64,000 nucleotides of DNA, from the NCBI RefSeq assembly GCF_900102165.1, contig NZ_FNBD01000008.1:62001-126000 (forward strand). The letters are read 5' to 3'. This document shows positions 1 to 8,697 of this stretch, in pieces. Every line of letters begins with the position of its first letter. Positions within the stretch are counted from its first letter, which is position 1. The DNA comes from Cellulophaga baltica (lineage in GTDB: Bacteria > Bacteroidota > Bacteroidia > Flavobacteriales > Flavobacteriaceae). The notes under the pieces are model-generated. The model saw only the letters and a list, made by a program, of their open reading frames with translations. It did not search any database and had not been told where the DNA came from. Both the position numbers and the translations under genes were made by a program.

Positions 1-1
1 C

Positions 2-925
2 GAATTAAAAGATGGCCATTATGAAACAAGCCTATATAATTTAGTAAAACGAAAATTTGATATTAAGCCCGGTAGTACCATTACTTGGTTAGGGAGCCCT
101 ACTGATGCAAAACTAGATGTTACTGCCATTTATAATGTAGAAGCTTCTGCAAGCCCTTTAATGTCTAGCGTAACCTCTAGTGAAGACGCTAGTGTTACCT
201 CAAAATACCAACAAGTACTTCCATTTATGGTGTATTTAAATGTAGATGGGCAATTGCTAACACCGGAGATTTCTTTTAATTTAGACATGCCAGAAGATTC
301 GCAAGGTTCGCTAAGTGGTGCTGTATACAGCCAAGTACAACAGCTTAACGACCAAGAATCGGAATTAAACAAACAAGTATTCTCGTTACTAACCTTAAAT
401 AGATTTTTCCCTACCGCAGGAAGTGACGGTAGTAGCGGTGGTACAGCTACCATTGCACGTAACAATGTAAATAAGGTGCTTTCAGGACAACTAAACACCT
501 TTTCTAATAAACTCCTAGGGAATACAGGTTTTGACCTCGATTTTGATTTGGATAGTTTCACTGATTATCAAGGTGATAGTCCCCAAGATAGGACCCAATT
601 AAATATCAACGCTCAGAAAAAACTTTTTGATAATAGACTAATTGTAACCGCAGGAAGTGCCGTAGATGTAGAAGGTAGCGCCCAAGCAGGACAAAGTGAG
701 ACGCCAATTATTGGTAATGTAAGCTTAGAGTACTTACTGTCTGAAGACGGTAGATACCGATTAAAGGGGTTTCGTAAAAATGAATATCAAAATGTAATTG
801 ACGGGCAGCTTATTGTTACAGGAGTCGCTTTAATCTTTAATAGAGAGTTTAACAGTTTTAGTGAGCTATTCAATCCTTTGAAAAAAGATACGGAAGAAAA
901 GAAAATTACGAAAGAAAATAAATAA
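2..925 (+). CDS. tamB: Translocation/assembly module TamB, C-terminal part (truncated by window edge)
   Basis: The frame is open from the first bases of the window, so the 5' end is missing; about 307 C-terminal residues are present. The repetitive beta-strand texture and the terminal segment (an 'LSGQLNTFSNKLLGN' stretch, then 'EYLLSEDGRYRLKGF') match the DUF490/TamB C-terminal domain. TamB is an inner-membrane-anchored periplasmic protein that works with an Omp85 partner in outer-membrane biogenesis. That partner follows 14 bp downstream, which supports the call. The extreme C-terminus is charged (KKDTEEKKITKENK). The identification rests on domain resemblance plus context; the pairing is a well-known operon arrangement. 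Confidence 0.85.
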   Translation, partial: ELKDGHYETSLYNLVKRKFDIKPGSTITWLGSPTDAKLDVTAIYNVEASASPLMSSVTSSEDASVTSKYQQVLPFMVYLNVDGQLLTPEISFNLDMPEDSQGSLSGAVYSQVQQLNDQESELNKQVFSLLTLNRFFPTAGSDGSSGGTATIARNNVNKVLSGQLNTFSNKLLGNTGFDLDFDLDSFTDYQGDSPQDRTQLNINAQKKLFDNRLIVTAGSAVDVEGSAQAGQSETPIIGNVSLEYLLSEDGRYRLKGFRKNEYQNVIDGQLIVTGVALIFNREFNSFSELFNPLKKDTEEKKITKENK

Positions 926-939
926 AACCAATCATCCCA

Positions 940-3255
940 TTGAAAAAAAACGCAAGATATCGCTCCTTATTCATCCTAATACTCACCCTAGTAGTATACT
1001 CTTGTGGGGTTTCGAAATTTATACCAGAAGACGAAGTTTTATATGCAGGTTCAGAGATACAAATAGAAACAGAAGAGGATACTGTAAAAATTAATCAAGT
1101 AGCTGAAGAATTAAATACATTAATTCCTCAAGAACCTAATACCAAGATATTAGGAATGCGACTTGGTTTATACTATCACTTTAAGGCTGAACAAGAAAAG
1201 CCAGGCTTCTTAAACAAATGGTTGAATAAAAAAATTGGTGAAGAACCTATTTATCTTTCTGATGTTGATCCGCAACGCGTAGAAAAATTAATTTTAAACA
1301 GGTTAGATAATAGAGGATTTTTCAATAGTAGGGTCACTTCACAAATAGACAAAACTCCCAAAACAGCTACTATTACTTATACAACAAAACTACCACGCCC
1401 TTATCGCCTAGAGAAATTTGACCTTCAAAAAGACTCGCTCCCTATTTATTCTGAAATTCAAGATATTTTAGCCAATACTCCCATAAAATCTGGAAATAGA
1501 TTTGATCTGGAGTTAATGAAATTTGAACGCGAACGTATCGATAATCAACTCAAGCAACGTGGTTATTATAATTTTAATGCCGATTTTCTAATTTTTGAAG
1601 CGGACACTAATAGTTATGACACCCCTAAATTTGATTTATTACTCCGCTTAAAAAAGAATACTCCTTCAAAGTCTATTATACCTTATACGATAGATTCAAT
1701 GACCGTATTCCCAAAATATACAGTGGGCGATACTACGTCTGTAGCTTATAACAGTATTGTGAATGGTATCAATTTTATTCAAGAAGAAGAATTTTTTAAG
1801 CCCAAGCAATTACAACCTTATATTCTCTTTGAAAAAGGACAAAAATATAACGCAAATACAGCAAGGCTTACTAGCAATAGGCTGTCATCTATCGGTAGTT
1901 ACAAATACGTAAATATTCAATTTAAGGAAAAGGATACCATAGCAGGCAGTGATGGTTCCGGAGCTCTAGATATGGATATATTTCTTTCTCCACTTACGAA
2001 AAGATCCGTACGTGCAGAACTCCAAGGGGTTACTAAGTCTAACGGATTTGCCGGACCAGGAATATCTGTATCCTACAATAACAGAAACGTATTTGGGGCA
2101 GGAGAAACTTTGAGCATTACAGGTAGCTTTTCTTATGAAACACAACTATCCGGAGGAAGCAATACTGGCCTGAGTAGTATTGCTGGAGGATTAAAAACAG
2201 ATCTAATTATACCGAGACTCGTACCTTTTTCTCCCAGCAGATTTAAGTACAACGTTCCGAAAACAAAGATTAGTTTAGGAGTTGATTTTCTGGATAGAAG
2301 TCAGCTATACACACTTACTTCTTTCAATACATCGTATGGATATACTTGGAATGCCAATAAATATGTATATCATGAACTAAACCCAATTAGTATTAATTAC
2401 GTGAATTTAGCGAATACTACGGATGAATTTGATCAAATTCTAGATGACAATCCGTATTTAAAAAGTAGTTTTGAACAACAGTTCATTGCGGGTCTTAATT
2501 ATAAATTTACCTATAATGAATTGGTAGATGAAAATAAGTCTCATCCTAACTATTTTGCCACGAGTTTAGATATTGCGGGGAATGCTTTAAATCTTTTAAA
2601 TGGAGGCAAGGAAACCGCTTTCGGTCTAGATTATGCACAGTACGCCAAAATGGATGTGGATTTTCGCTATTACCTAAGGTGGAAAAATGAGCAAACGTTT
2701 ATCACCAGATTGTATGCAGGTCTGGGTGTTCCGTATGGCAACTCCTCTACCCTTCCTTTCGTAAAACAATTTTTCTCAGGAGGCCCTTATAGCGTAAGAG
2801 CTTTTCAGATACGCTCTTTAGGCCCCGGTACTTTCGTCGCGGAAGATGATGATGATTCTTCCTATTTTGATCAATCAGGAAATATACAACTAGAGGGAAA
2901 TTTAGAATACCGCTTTCCTATCTTCTCTTATCTAAAAGGAGCCTTATTTGCGGATGTTGGAAATGTATGGCTAACCTATGAACCTGAAATTTCTGAGGAT
3001 GAGACCGACGAAGGGATTGCTTTAATTGAACGCTTAAAAACTCAGGGTAAATTTGACAAGGACTGGATCAAAGAATTAGGCGCTGGTGTTGGTTTTGGAT
3101 TACGGGTAGATATACAAAGCTTTGTTATAAGACTAGATCTAGCTTCGCCAATACGCGTGCCCTACTTACCAGAAGGAGAGCGCAGCAGAGTCCCCTTTTT
3201 TGATGGAGGTGATGATAACCTAATGCTTAATTTTGCGATTGGATACCCTTTTTAA
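940..3255 (+). CDS. tamL: TamL-type Omp85/BamA-family outer-membrane lipoprotein
   Basis: A 771-residue protein with POTRA-like N-terminal repeats (about 40-330) and a C-terminal Omp85 16-strand barrel (about 370-771). The barrel includes the conserved 'GGPYSVRAFQIRSLGPG' loop and a terminal 'LNFAIGYPF' strand. The N-terminus is a lipoprotein signal with lipobox VVYSC (Cys22). Bacteroidota use such a lipidated TamA relative, TamL, with TamB, and tamB lies immediately upstream. The start is TTG at 940: the next in-frame Met lies far inside the protein, after the lipobox, so only the TTG keeps the signal peptide. Probable role: outer-membrane protein insertion or envelope lipid homeostasis together with TamB. 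Confidence 0.85.
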   Translation: MKKNARYRSLFILILTLVVYSCGVSKFIPEDEVLYAGSEIQIETEEDTVKINQVAEELNTLIPQEPNTKILGMRLGLYYHFKAEQEKPGFLNKWLNKKIGEEPIYLSDVDPQRVEKLILNRLDNRGFFNSRVTSQIDKTPKTATITYTTKLPRPYRLEKFDLQKDSLPIYSEIQDILANTPIKSGNRFDLELMKFERERIDNQLKQRGYYNFNADFLIFEADTNSYDTPKFDLLLRLKKNTPSKSIIPYTIDSMTVFPKYTVGDTTSVAYNSIVNGINFIQEEEFFKPKQLQPYILFEKGQKYNANTARLTSNRLSSIGSYKYVNIQFKEKDTIAGSDGSGALDMDIFLSPLTKRSVRAELQGVTKSNGFAGPGISVSYNNRNVFGAGETLSITGSFSYETQLSGGSNTGLSSIAGGLKTDLIIPRLVPFSPSRFKYNVPKTKISLGVDFLDRSQLYTLTSFNTSYGYTWNANKYVYHELNPISINYVNLANTTDEFDQILDDNPYLKSSFEQQFIAGLNYKFTYNELVDENKSHPNYFATSLDIAGNALNLLNGGKETAFGLDYAQYAKMDVDFRYYLRWKNEQTFITRLYAGLGVPYGNSSTLPFVKQFFSGGPYSVRAFQIRSLGPGTFVAEDDDDSSYFDQSGNIQLEGNLEYRFPIFSYLKGALFADVGNVWLTYEPEISEDETDEGIALIERLKTQGKFDKDWIKELGAGVGFGLRVDIQSFVIRLDLASPIRVPYLPEGERSRVPFFDGGDDNLMLNFAIGYPF

Positions 3256-3281
3256 GAACTCTTACGAAACACGTGTTACCT

Positions 3282-3773
3282 ATGAAACCTTTACCTGTCT
3301 ATACTTTTGAAACCAACAAAATTACGTCACAATGGTCTGTGATAGATGATGCAGTGATGGGTGGAAAATCTTCTGGATCATTTTTCATCAATGAAAATGG
3401 TAAAGGAGTTTTTGAGGGAAATGTGTCTTTAGAAAACAATGGAGGTTTTTCTTCTCTACGGTATCAGTTTGCTACCATTGAAACATCCTCCTACACTAAG
3501 CTAAAAATAGTTTTAAAAGGAGATGGGAAAAGGTATAAATTTAGAGTAAAGGCAAAACAAACGGACAAACATTCTTATACGACTTATTTCAACACTTCTG
3601 GAGTATGGGAGACTATAGAAATAGCTTTAGATAAGCTAACTCCCGCCTTTAGAGGAACTTCCTTAAACCTACCCAACTATGATCAGCAAAGCATAGAAGA
3701 GTTGGCCTTTCTAGTAGGGAATAAAAAAGAAGAGCACTTTATTTTAGAAATTGACCGCATAGAATTAATTTAA
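3282..3773 (+). CDS. CIA30 family protein (NADH:ubiquinone oxidoreductase intermediate-associated protein 30-like)
   Basis: About 163 residues, beginning MKPLPVYTFETN. The motif 'WSVIDDAVMGGKSSGSF' followed by 'GVFEGNVSLENNGGFSSLR' is the hallmark of the CIA30 domain, a galactose-binding-like beta-sandwich. In mitochondria CIA30 assists complex I assembly; the function of bacterial homologues is not established. No signal peptide is visible, so it is probably cytoplasmic. An in-frame GTG lies 9 bp upstream (3273); I prefer the ATG. It follows tamL by about 26 bp and may be co-transcribed with it. Confidence 0.85.
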   Translation: MKPLPVYTFETNKITSQWSVIDDAVMGGKSSGSFFINENGKGVFEGNVSLENNGGFSSLRYQFATIETSSYTKLKIVLKGDGKRYKFRVKAKQTDKHSYTTYFNTSGVWETIEIALDKLTPAFRGTSLNLPNYDQQSIEELAFLVGNKKEEHFILEIDRIELI

Positions 3774-3823
3774 AATCAAACAAGGGTTATTAATTTAGAA
3801 ACCTCCCAGAAGCCACAAGAATT

Positions 3824-4351
3824 TTATTTTAAATGCTTTGTTATTTTTGAGCTTAAAGGCTTTGTAATAGAATAATAGTAATCTATAAATTGCCCTGCGT
3901 CATCTACTAAGTACTTTTGAAAATTCCATTTTACACTAGAGTTCTTTTTTCCATTTAATGATTTAGAAGTAAGCCAAGCATACAATGGATGTTGTTTAGC
4001 ACCTTTTACTTCTATTTTTTCCGTAAGTAAAAACTTGACACCAAAATTTAAGCTACAGACTTCTTCAATTTCCGAGGCTTCACCGGGTTCTTGACCTCCA
4101 AATTGGTTGCAAGGAGAGCCCATGACAACTAAGTTATCTTTATAGGTATCACTAAGACTTTGTAATTCTTTGTATTGTTTTGTAAATCCGCATTCAGACG
4201 CCACATTCACAAAAAGTAATTTCTTTCCCTTAAAATCTTCCAAAGAAATTGGAACTCCGTTCAAATCATTAATAGGAATATCATAAATAGAATGATTTTT
4301 AAGAATATTTTCTTTCGCTGGAGCAATTTTAGCTTTAGTCGTTAACTTCAT
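3824..4351 (-). CDS. Glutathione peroxidase family thiol peroxidase
   Basis: 175 residues of the GPx fold. 'VNVASECGFTKQY' carries the peroxidatic Cys (about residue 54), so this is a Cys-type and not a seleno-type enzyme. 'CNQFGGQEPG' supplies the catalytic Gln (about 87), and 'VKWNFQKYL' supplies the Trp-Asn pair. Bacterial members reduce hydroperoxides and mostly use thioredoxin rather than glutathione. No export signal is convincing. The gene is divergent from the FAD oxidoreductase at 4531 across a 179-bp spacer that carries a regulatory dyad on the far side. Confidence 0.9.
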   Translation of the reverse strand: MKLTTKAKIAPAKENILKNHSIYDIPINDLNGVPISLEDFKGKKLLFVNVASECGFTKQYKELQSLSDTYKDNLVVMGSPCNQFGGQEPGEASEIEEVCSLNFGVKFLLTEKIEVKGAKQHPLYAWLTSKSLNGKKNSSVKWNFQKYLVDDAGQFIDYYYSITKPLSSKITKHLK

Positions 4352-4489
4352 AATTCAATATTAAAATGGCCACACTTGGTACAACTTTACAGCACCAAAA
4401 TACGATGAGATAGAAAATCACTATATCCTTAAAAATTAAAAAGCACAAAGTGATAAAATGATTCGTAAAGCCGTTTCAAAAATACTAAT

Positions 4490-4523
4490 TTTGTTTATTA
4501 TTACTTTTAAATAATTAAACAAA
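4490..4523 (+). promoter_or_regulatory. Dyad operator A (TTTGTTTA-N18-TAAACAAA)
   Basis: Perfect inverted half-sites at 4490-4497 and 4516-4523, separated by 18 bp and ending 7 nt before the ATG at 4531. The same half-sites with the same 18-bp spacer recur at 6171, 31788 and 53459, each upstream of a gene. I infer a transcription-factor operator for a shared regulon; the binding protein is unknown. Confidence 0.65.
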
Positions 4524-4530
4524 AATTAAC

Positions 4531-5787
4531 ATGAAACAACAGGAACCAAAAATACATATTATCGGTGCAGGCATAAGCGGTTTAATTGCGGCGAAGGTTC
4601 TTGAAGAAGCTGGCTTCTCTCCCGTTGTTTTAGAAGCTACAGACACTTTTGGCGGAAGAGTAAAAACAGAACTATTCCAAGGACACCAGTTAGATCATGG
4701 TTTTCAGGTGTTATTAACAGCTTATCCTGCTGCACAGAAATATTTAGATTACAAAGCTTTAGAATTACAGAAATTTTTACCAGGAGCTACAATTTTTAAA
4801 AATGCTAAACAGGTAAATATTGGAGACCCCCTTCGTGAAATCTCGTTGCTTTTTTCTACACTATTTTCTGATATAGGGAGTTTATCAGATAAACTCTTAA
4901 TTTTAAAATTAAATAGTTTCTTAAAGAAAAAATCACTCTCAGCAATATTTTCTAGCAAAGAACAAACAACCTTAGCGTATTTGACCGATTTTGGTTTTTC
5001 TTCTAAAATGATTTCCAATTTTTTTAAACCATTTTTTAGTGGAATTTTCTTAGAAACAAATTTAGCCACCTCTAGCAGAATGTTTGAGTTTGTCTATAAA
5101 ATGTTTGGAGAAGGTCATGCTGCCCTGCCCAAAGCTGGAATCGGAGCGATTCCGAAGCAATTATCTGAAAAATTAAAAAGCACATCCTTTAAATTCAATA
5201 TAAAAGTTAAGATTGTAAATGATACTGAAATAGAACTTATCGATGGTACAAAATTAGCAACAGATTTTACCATTGTCACCACAGAACCCAGTAAATTAAT
5301 CCCTAGACTAAAAAGTCAGGAAACGCAATGGAAGTCTTGTTATGCCTTGTATTTTGAATCGAAAAAAAGACTAATTCAAAAACCATTGATTGGTCTCATT
5401 CCTGAAAATAATACGCTAATCAATAATATTTTTTACCCTTCTTGTTTGGCTACTGCTATGACTACTACTAAAGAGTTGTTGTCCGTAACTGTCATAGATG
5501 CCCAGAATTTGTCTGAGGAAACACTCATTGAAAAGGTAAGATCAGAATTAAAAGAATACTGTGGTATAGAATCCCTAAGCTTCCTAAAATTATACCATAT
5601 CCCCAAGGCACTCCCTAAATTAGATGAATTACGCTATGATATGCCTGCATCTGAGACTCGTTTAACTTCTGGAATTTTTCTAGCTGGAGACACCCAACTA
5701 AATGGCTCATTAAATGCTGCAATGTTATCGGGAGAAAGAGCTGCTTTAGGAGTTGTAGAAGCAATTTCAGGAACAATGTTATCCTAA
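4531..5787 (+). CDS. NAD(P)/FAD-dependent oxidoreductase, amine oxidase / phytoene desaturase-like
   Basis: 418 residues. The N-terminal dinucleotide-binding motif 'IHIIGAGISGLIAAKVLEEAG' (residues about 8-28) is followed by 'LEATDTFGGRVKT', the FAD-contacting R-V segment. The C-terminal 'GIFLAGDTQLNGSLNAAMLSG' is the usual second FAD-binding motif of flavin amine oxidase, protoporphyrinogen oxidase and carotenoid desaturase relatives. The substrate cannot be read from the sequence. The dyad operator seen at the photolyase operon and folE sits directly upstream, so I infer co-regulation with light-related functions. No carotenoid genes are adjacent. It ends before a convergent terminator. Confidence 0.8.
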   Translation: MKQQEPKIHIIGAGISGLIAAKVLEEAGFSPVVLEATDTFGGRVKTELFQGHQLDHGFQVLLTAYPAAQKYLDYKALELQKFLPGATIFKNAKQVNIGDPLREISLLFSTLFSDIGSLSDKLLILKLNSFLKKKSLSAIFSSKEQTTLAYLTDFGFSSKMISNFFKPFFSGIFLETNLATSSRMFEFVYKMFGEGHAALPKAGIGAIPKQLSEKLKSTSFKFNIKVKIVNDTEIELIDGTKLATDFTIVTTEPSKLIPRLKSQETQWKSCYALYFESKKRLIQKPLIGLIPENNTLINNIFYPSCLATAMTTTKELLSVTVIDAQNLSEETLIEKVRSELKEYCGIESLSFLKLYHIPKALPKLDELRYDMPASETRLTSGIFLAGDTQLNGSLNAAMLSGERAALGVVEAISGTMLS

Positions 5788-5879
5788 GCAACACAGTACC
5801 TTTTAGAACCCTAAAGTCTTAAAAAGAGGAGATATCATCATCCCTTATCAAAGTAAGCAACGTTGCTTTAAACAGAATA

Positions 5880-5909
5880 ATCCATCGATAGCATGGGCTA
5901 CCGATGGAT
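5880..5909. terminator. Bidirectional hairpin terminator
   Basis: Stem 5880-5892 / 5897-5909 (ATCCATCG.TAGC, one mismatch) with a 4-nt loop and AT-rich flanks, between two convergent genes (ends 5787 and 5936). A perfect 14-bp palindrome AAGCAACGTTGCTT lies just before it at 5855-5868. Confidence 0.6.
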
Positions 5910-5935
5910 CATTTAATTTTAAAATTAATTTAATA

Positions 5936-6163
5936 TTATATTCCTGAATCAGGCTTTCCTTTCAACCTAATCTCAATTTTTTTCTTTTTTACGGTTAATC
6001 TTTTCATTACCTCCATTAAACTTGCGTCTTTTGTTTCTTTATAACGCTCATTAATTGCTAAAATTAGTCGTTTTGCTTCTCTTGAAGCTACCACTCTATC
6101 ACTCGTAGACATATGACTCATTTTGGCTTTTTCAAAGATTGTCGCTTCTTTTAAAATATCCAT
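5936..6163 (-). CDS. Small basic protein of unknown function, putative dyad-controlled gene
   Basis: 75 residues, rich in Lys and Arg, predicted largely helical (for example 'DRVVASREAKRLILAINERY' and 'LMEVMKRLTVKKKKIEIRLK'). It has no signal peptide or membrane segment. I do not recognise a named family. It is supported as a gene by a clean ATG, gene-like composition and a perfect copy of the dyad operator whose edge lies exactly 7 nt before the ATG, the same geometry as at 4531. A later Met (residue 15 or 18) is an alternative start but would break that geometry. A nucleic-acid-binding role is possible from its charge but is not shown. Confidence 0.7.
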   Translation of the reverse strand: MDILKEATIFEKAKMSHMSTSDRVVASREAKRLILAINERYKETKDASLMEVMKRLTVKKKKIEIRLKGKPDSGI

Positions 6164-6170
6164 AGTTATT

Positions 6171-6204
6171 TTTGTTTATTCTTAAATAAATATAATTAAA
6201 CAAA
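6171..6204 (-). promoter_or_regulatory. Dyad operator B (TTTGTTTA-N18-TAAACAAA)
   Basis: Perfect half-sites at 6171-6178 and 6197-6204 with an 18-bp spacer. On the minus strand the proximal half-site is followed by 7 nt and then the ATG at 6163, mirroring the spacing of site A. Site A and this site match at all 16 half-site positions. Confidence 0.65.
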
Positions 6205-6503
6205 AGGCAATATACAACAAAGAAATAACGATTATGATTTTTTTAAGATATAAAAATGTGCTGTCCCTCCTGAAAAAGAAGAATATTGATCAAAAAAATA
6301 TTATTTTGAAAACCTAAAACATTTTTTTTTACTATATGTAAAAATATAAAAGCTTCTCAAAAAAGACTGTCGTCCATTAAAGTTAAACAAGGAAAAACCC
6401 TACATTCATAGGGGTTCAAAGAATTGAGACTAATTTTAATTATTTAATTTCAATTGCGCTTTCTCCTCTTTATTTCCTCGTAAAGTTGTAATCACTTTTC
6501 TGT
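6205..6503. other. Non-coding spacer
   Basis: With the dyad it makes up a 340-bp gap between two minus-strand genes. Apart from the dyad and a probable terminator hairpin at 6396-6416 I see only AT-rich sequence with homopolymer runs, no credible ORF and no recognisable RNA. Confidence 0.5.
6396..6416 (-). terminator. Probable terminator of the 598-residue gene
   Basis: Hairpin AACCCTA / TAGGGGTT around a 6-nt loop, followed on the minus strand by a T run (TTTTTCC). It lies about 90 nt downstream of the stop at 6504. Confidence 0.4.
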
Positions 6504-8300
6504 CTATACCATTAGTCGTTCTAAATTTAAATTATTTAAAATATTTTCACTTTTTTTCAATTCTAAAAGTACTTTTAAGTAAGAATTTTCAAATTCAGGC
6601 ATGTTTGACTGAAATAGATTTTTGTAATACCCGATCCCTTCCTTTAAATTATTTGTAAAAAGAGAGAGGTATTTATGTTGTTTGGCATCTAAAATATTTC
6701 CTACCTCTTCTATCTTATTTTGTAAATATTCTACATAAATACCTAATTCTTTCACAAATATATTAGGACGATCCATACGATCCATAACATTGCGTTCGCC
6801 ATAAATATGCCCAATCATTTCTTTTAAATTAATTACTTTAGAAAAGTATGCTAAATTTGGTCCAGGGCAAATAGAAACACCCTCTCCCTCTGTCTTAGTA
6901 TCTAGATTATATTTGATCAATGCGGAAGTACCTAACCCAACACAAGTACATGATTTTTCGATGATTTTATTGTATTCCTTTTGATAAATTTCCGGCGCTA
7001 AATTTTCTTTTTCTAAGGCTGTAATTCTCAAATGTTGGTATTGTCTAGATGCGGTACAAACACCTGTGTCTGTAAGCTCTTTATTTAACGCTACGAATTT
7101 CTTAGGACAAGAACTTCCGGGCCTATTTTTGGCAATTAAAGCCGCTTTTTCTAGATCTTTAGTATTTCCTTTGAGGTTATGAAAAGGAACTCCTAATGGG
7201 GATATATTACTTAAATACAGATCGCTTTCTTTTGCTTTACTAATCTTTTCCAAAGTCTCGTCGTCTACTGTAGTAGCTTCTGGCACCAATAAAAATGGCG
7301 ACCCCCAACCAATAGAATCAAGTTTATAATGCTTGCGTAAAAAATCATGCTCTGCTGCCGTCCCTACTCCACCTTGTGCTGTAAATTTTACAGGTAAAGA
7401 TACTTCCGGAACCTGTCTATTTTTTAGCGTTAATGCTTTACTTAAAACTGCTGCAGTTTCAGCTATAAATTCTTCTCTTTGATCCCTAAACTGCGCCAAT
7501 ATGGGACCCAATAAATATCCGTCTGTAGCAAAGGCATGACCACCACAATTAAGACCAGACTCTATCCTATACTCCGATACCCATAGTCCCTTTTTAGCTA
7601 AAAATTTACCTTGTATTAATGCAGACCTATAGTCGCTTACTTTTAATACAATTTTCTTTTTTATCATTACGTTTTCGTCAGGATAAAAATCTTCAAATTC
7701 TTCTAAATAGCTATACAGTCTTGGATTCATACCCGCAGAAAATATAACTGATGAAACTAACTCGCTATTTGCATAGCCTCTAAGAGCTGCATGAGCATCA
7801 TTATATATCGTAGGTAATTTTTCCTTTTTATAAATGTTCTCCTTATCTACTTTGGTCATTATATTCACATCAATACTACCCATTTTCAAATTTTCATCTA
7901 GAAAATTTTTCAATTCACTACGATCATAGTGTTTGCTTATAAGGGCATTAAACTGTTGCTTAAGAGAGGAAGTTTCTGGATAAAAATCAAAATACTGTTT
8001 TAAACTTTCGCTAACACCATTACTGATATCTTTAAGTTCTTTAAATTTATGCTGCGCGATTTCTTGAACTAAATTTAAATAGGAGCTTATTCGTTTAGCC
8101 CTAAAATCTTCACTATTTTCTGTAATTTCTTGATATGATTGATTGAAGTTTGTGGCATACATTTTTCTTAGCTTTTCTATTAAAATATCGTCTACCAAAG
8201 AAATAACAGAATCAATGCCTAAATGTGCAACTTTAATTGGAGTATCTATTGTAAAGCCTATTCCCATTACAGGAATATGAAAATTATGTGTTTTCATCAT
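6504..8300 (-). CDS. Uncharacterised conserved protein, nitronate-monooxygenase/TIM-barrel-like with clustered cysteines
   Basis: 598 residues. I do not recognise a named family. The N-terminus 'IPVMGIGFTIDTPIKVAHLG' and the segments 'FTAQGGVGTAAEHDFL' and 'GWGSPFLLVPEATTVDDETL' have the Gly-rich barrel texture of flavin-dependent nitronate monooxygenase or IMP dehydrogenase-like enzymes. Cysteines recur in conserved-looking contexts: 'GLNCGGHAFATDG', 'SSCPKKF', 'GVCTASRQYQHL', 'KSCTCVGLGTSAL' and 'SICPGPNLAYFSK'. This spacing would suit an Fe-S cluster or zinc site, but that is inference. No signal peptide is visible; it is probably a cytoplasmic enzyme. The C-terminal 100 residues are helical and charged. 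The gene is monocistronic, divergent from the VIT/VWA gene and lacks the dyad found at its neighbour. Confidence 0.65.
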   Translation of the reverse strand: MMKTHNFHIPVMGIGFTIDTPIKVAHLGIDSVISLVDDILIEKLRKMYATNFNQSYQEITENSEDFRAKRISSYLNLVQEIAQHKFKELKDISNGVSESLKQYFDFYPETSSLKQQFNALISKHYDRSELKNFLDENLKMGSIDVNIMTKVDKENIYKKEKLPTIYNDAHAALRGYANSELVSSVIFSAGMNPRLYSYLEEFEDFYPDENVMIKKKIVLKVSDYRSALIQGKFLAKKGLWVSEYRIESGLNCGGHAFATDGYLLGPILAQFRDQREEFIAETAAVLSKALTLKNRQVPEVSLPVKFTAQGGVGTAAEHDFLRKHYKLDSIGWGSPFLLVPEATTVDDETLEKISKAKESDLYLSNISPLGVPFHNLKGNTKDLEKAALIAKNRPGSSCPKKFVALNKELTDTGVCTASRQYQHLRITALEKENLAPEIYQKEYNKIIEKSCTCVGLGTSALIKYNLDTKTEGEGVSICPGPNLAYFSKVINLKEMIGHIYGERNVMDRMDRPNIFVKELGIYVEYLQNKIEEVGNILDAKQHKYLSLFTNNLKEGIGYYKNLFQSNMPEFENSYLKVLLELKKSENILNNLNLERLMV

Positions 8301-8697
8301 TATAGTACTATTATATATTCGAAATAATTAAGTTCAAAACTGGCACTAATAATAACCACAGTATATGATATTTATCATTTTTTAAAAGATGAAGACGCCT
8401 TATTAGAACAAAGTCGTCTAACCAAGATCGCTTAGATGTTATTCATAGTGTATTACAATACAAATGCTTAAAACTTTATCCCCAAAGTATATGACAACCT
8501 GATTTTCAAACTAGTATATCATTTAAAGTACCACAACAGATTACCATGTGTGACCTTTAACTAATTGAAATCTAGGCTCTTAATAATCTACCACCCCATT
8601 TCATAAGTATTAAATCCTATATTTATACCATAGCTGAATAAATGTTCGTTATAAGAAGGATTATTAGTCTCCCATTTTATAGAAAATCTAAAAAAAT
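8301..8697. other. Divergent intergenic region, nothing recognised
   Basis: 397 bp between two divergent genes that must contain both promoters. I find no clear TAnnTTTG box with a -33 partner, no dyad, no hairpin of note and no ORF. Confidence 0.4.

Noticed and set aside
6380-6390. Single TAAACAA half-site
   Set aside because: No matching TTTGTTTA partner exists at the 18-bp spacing, so it was not counted as a dyad.
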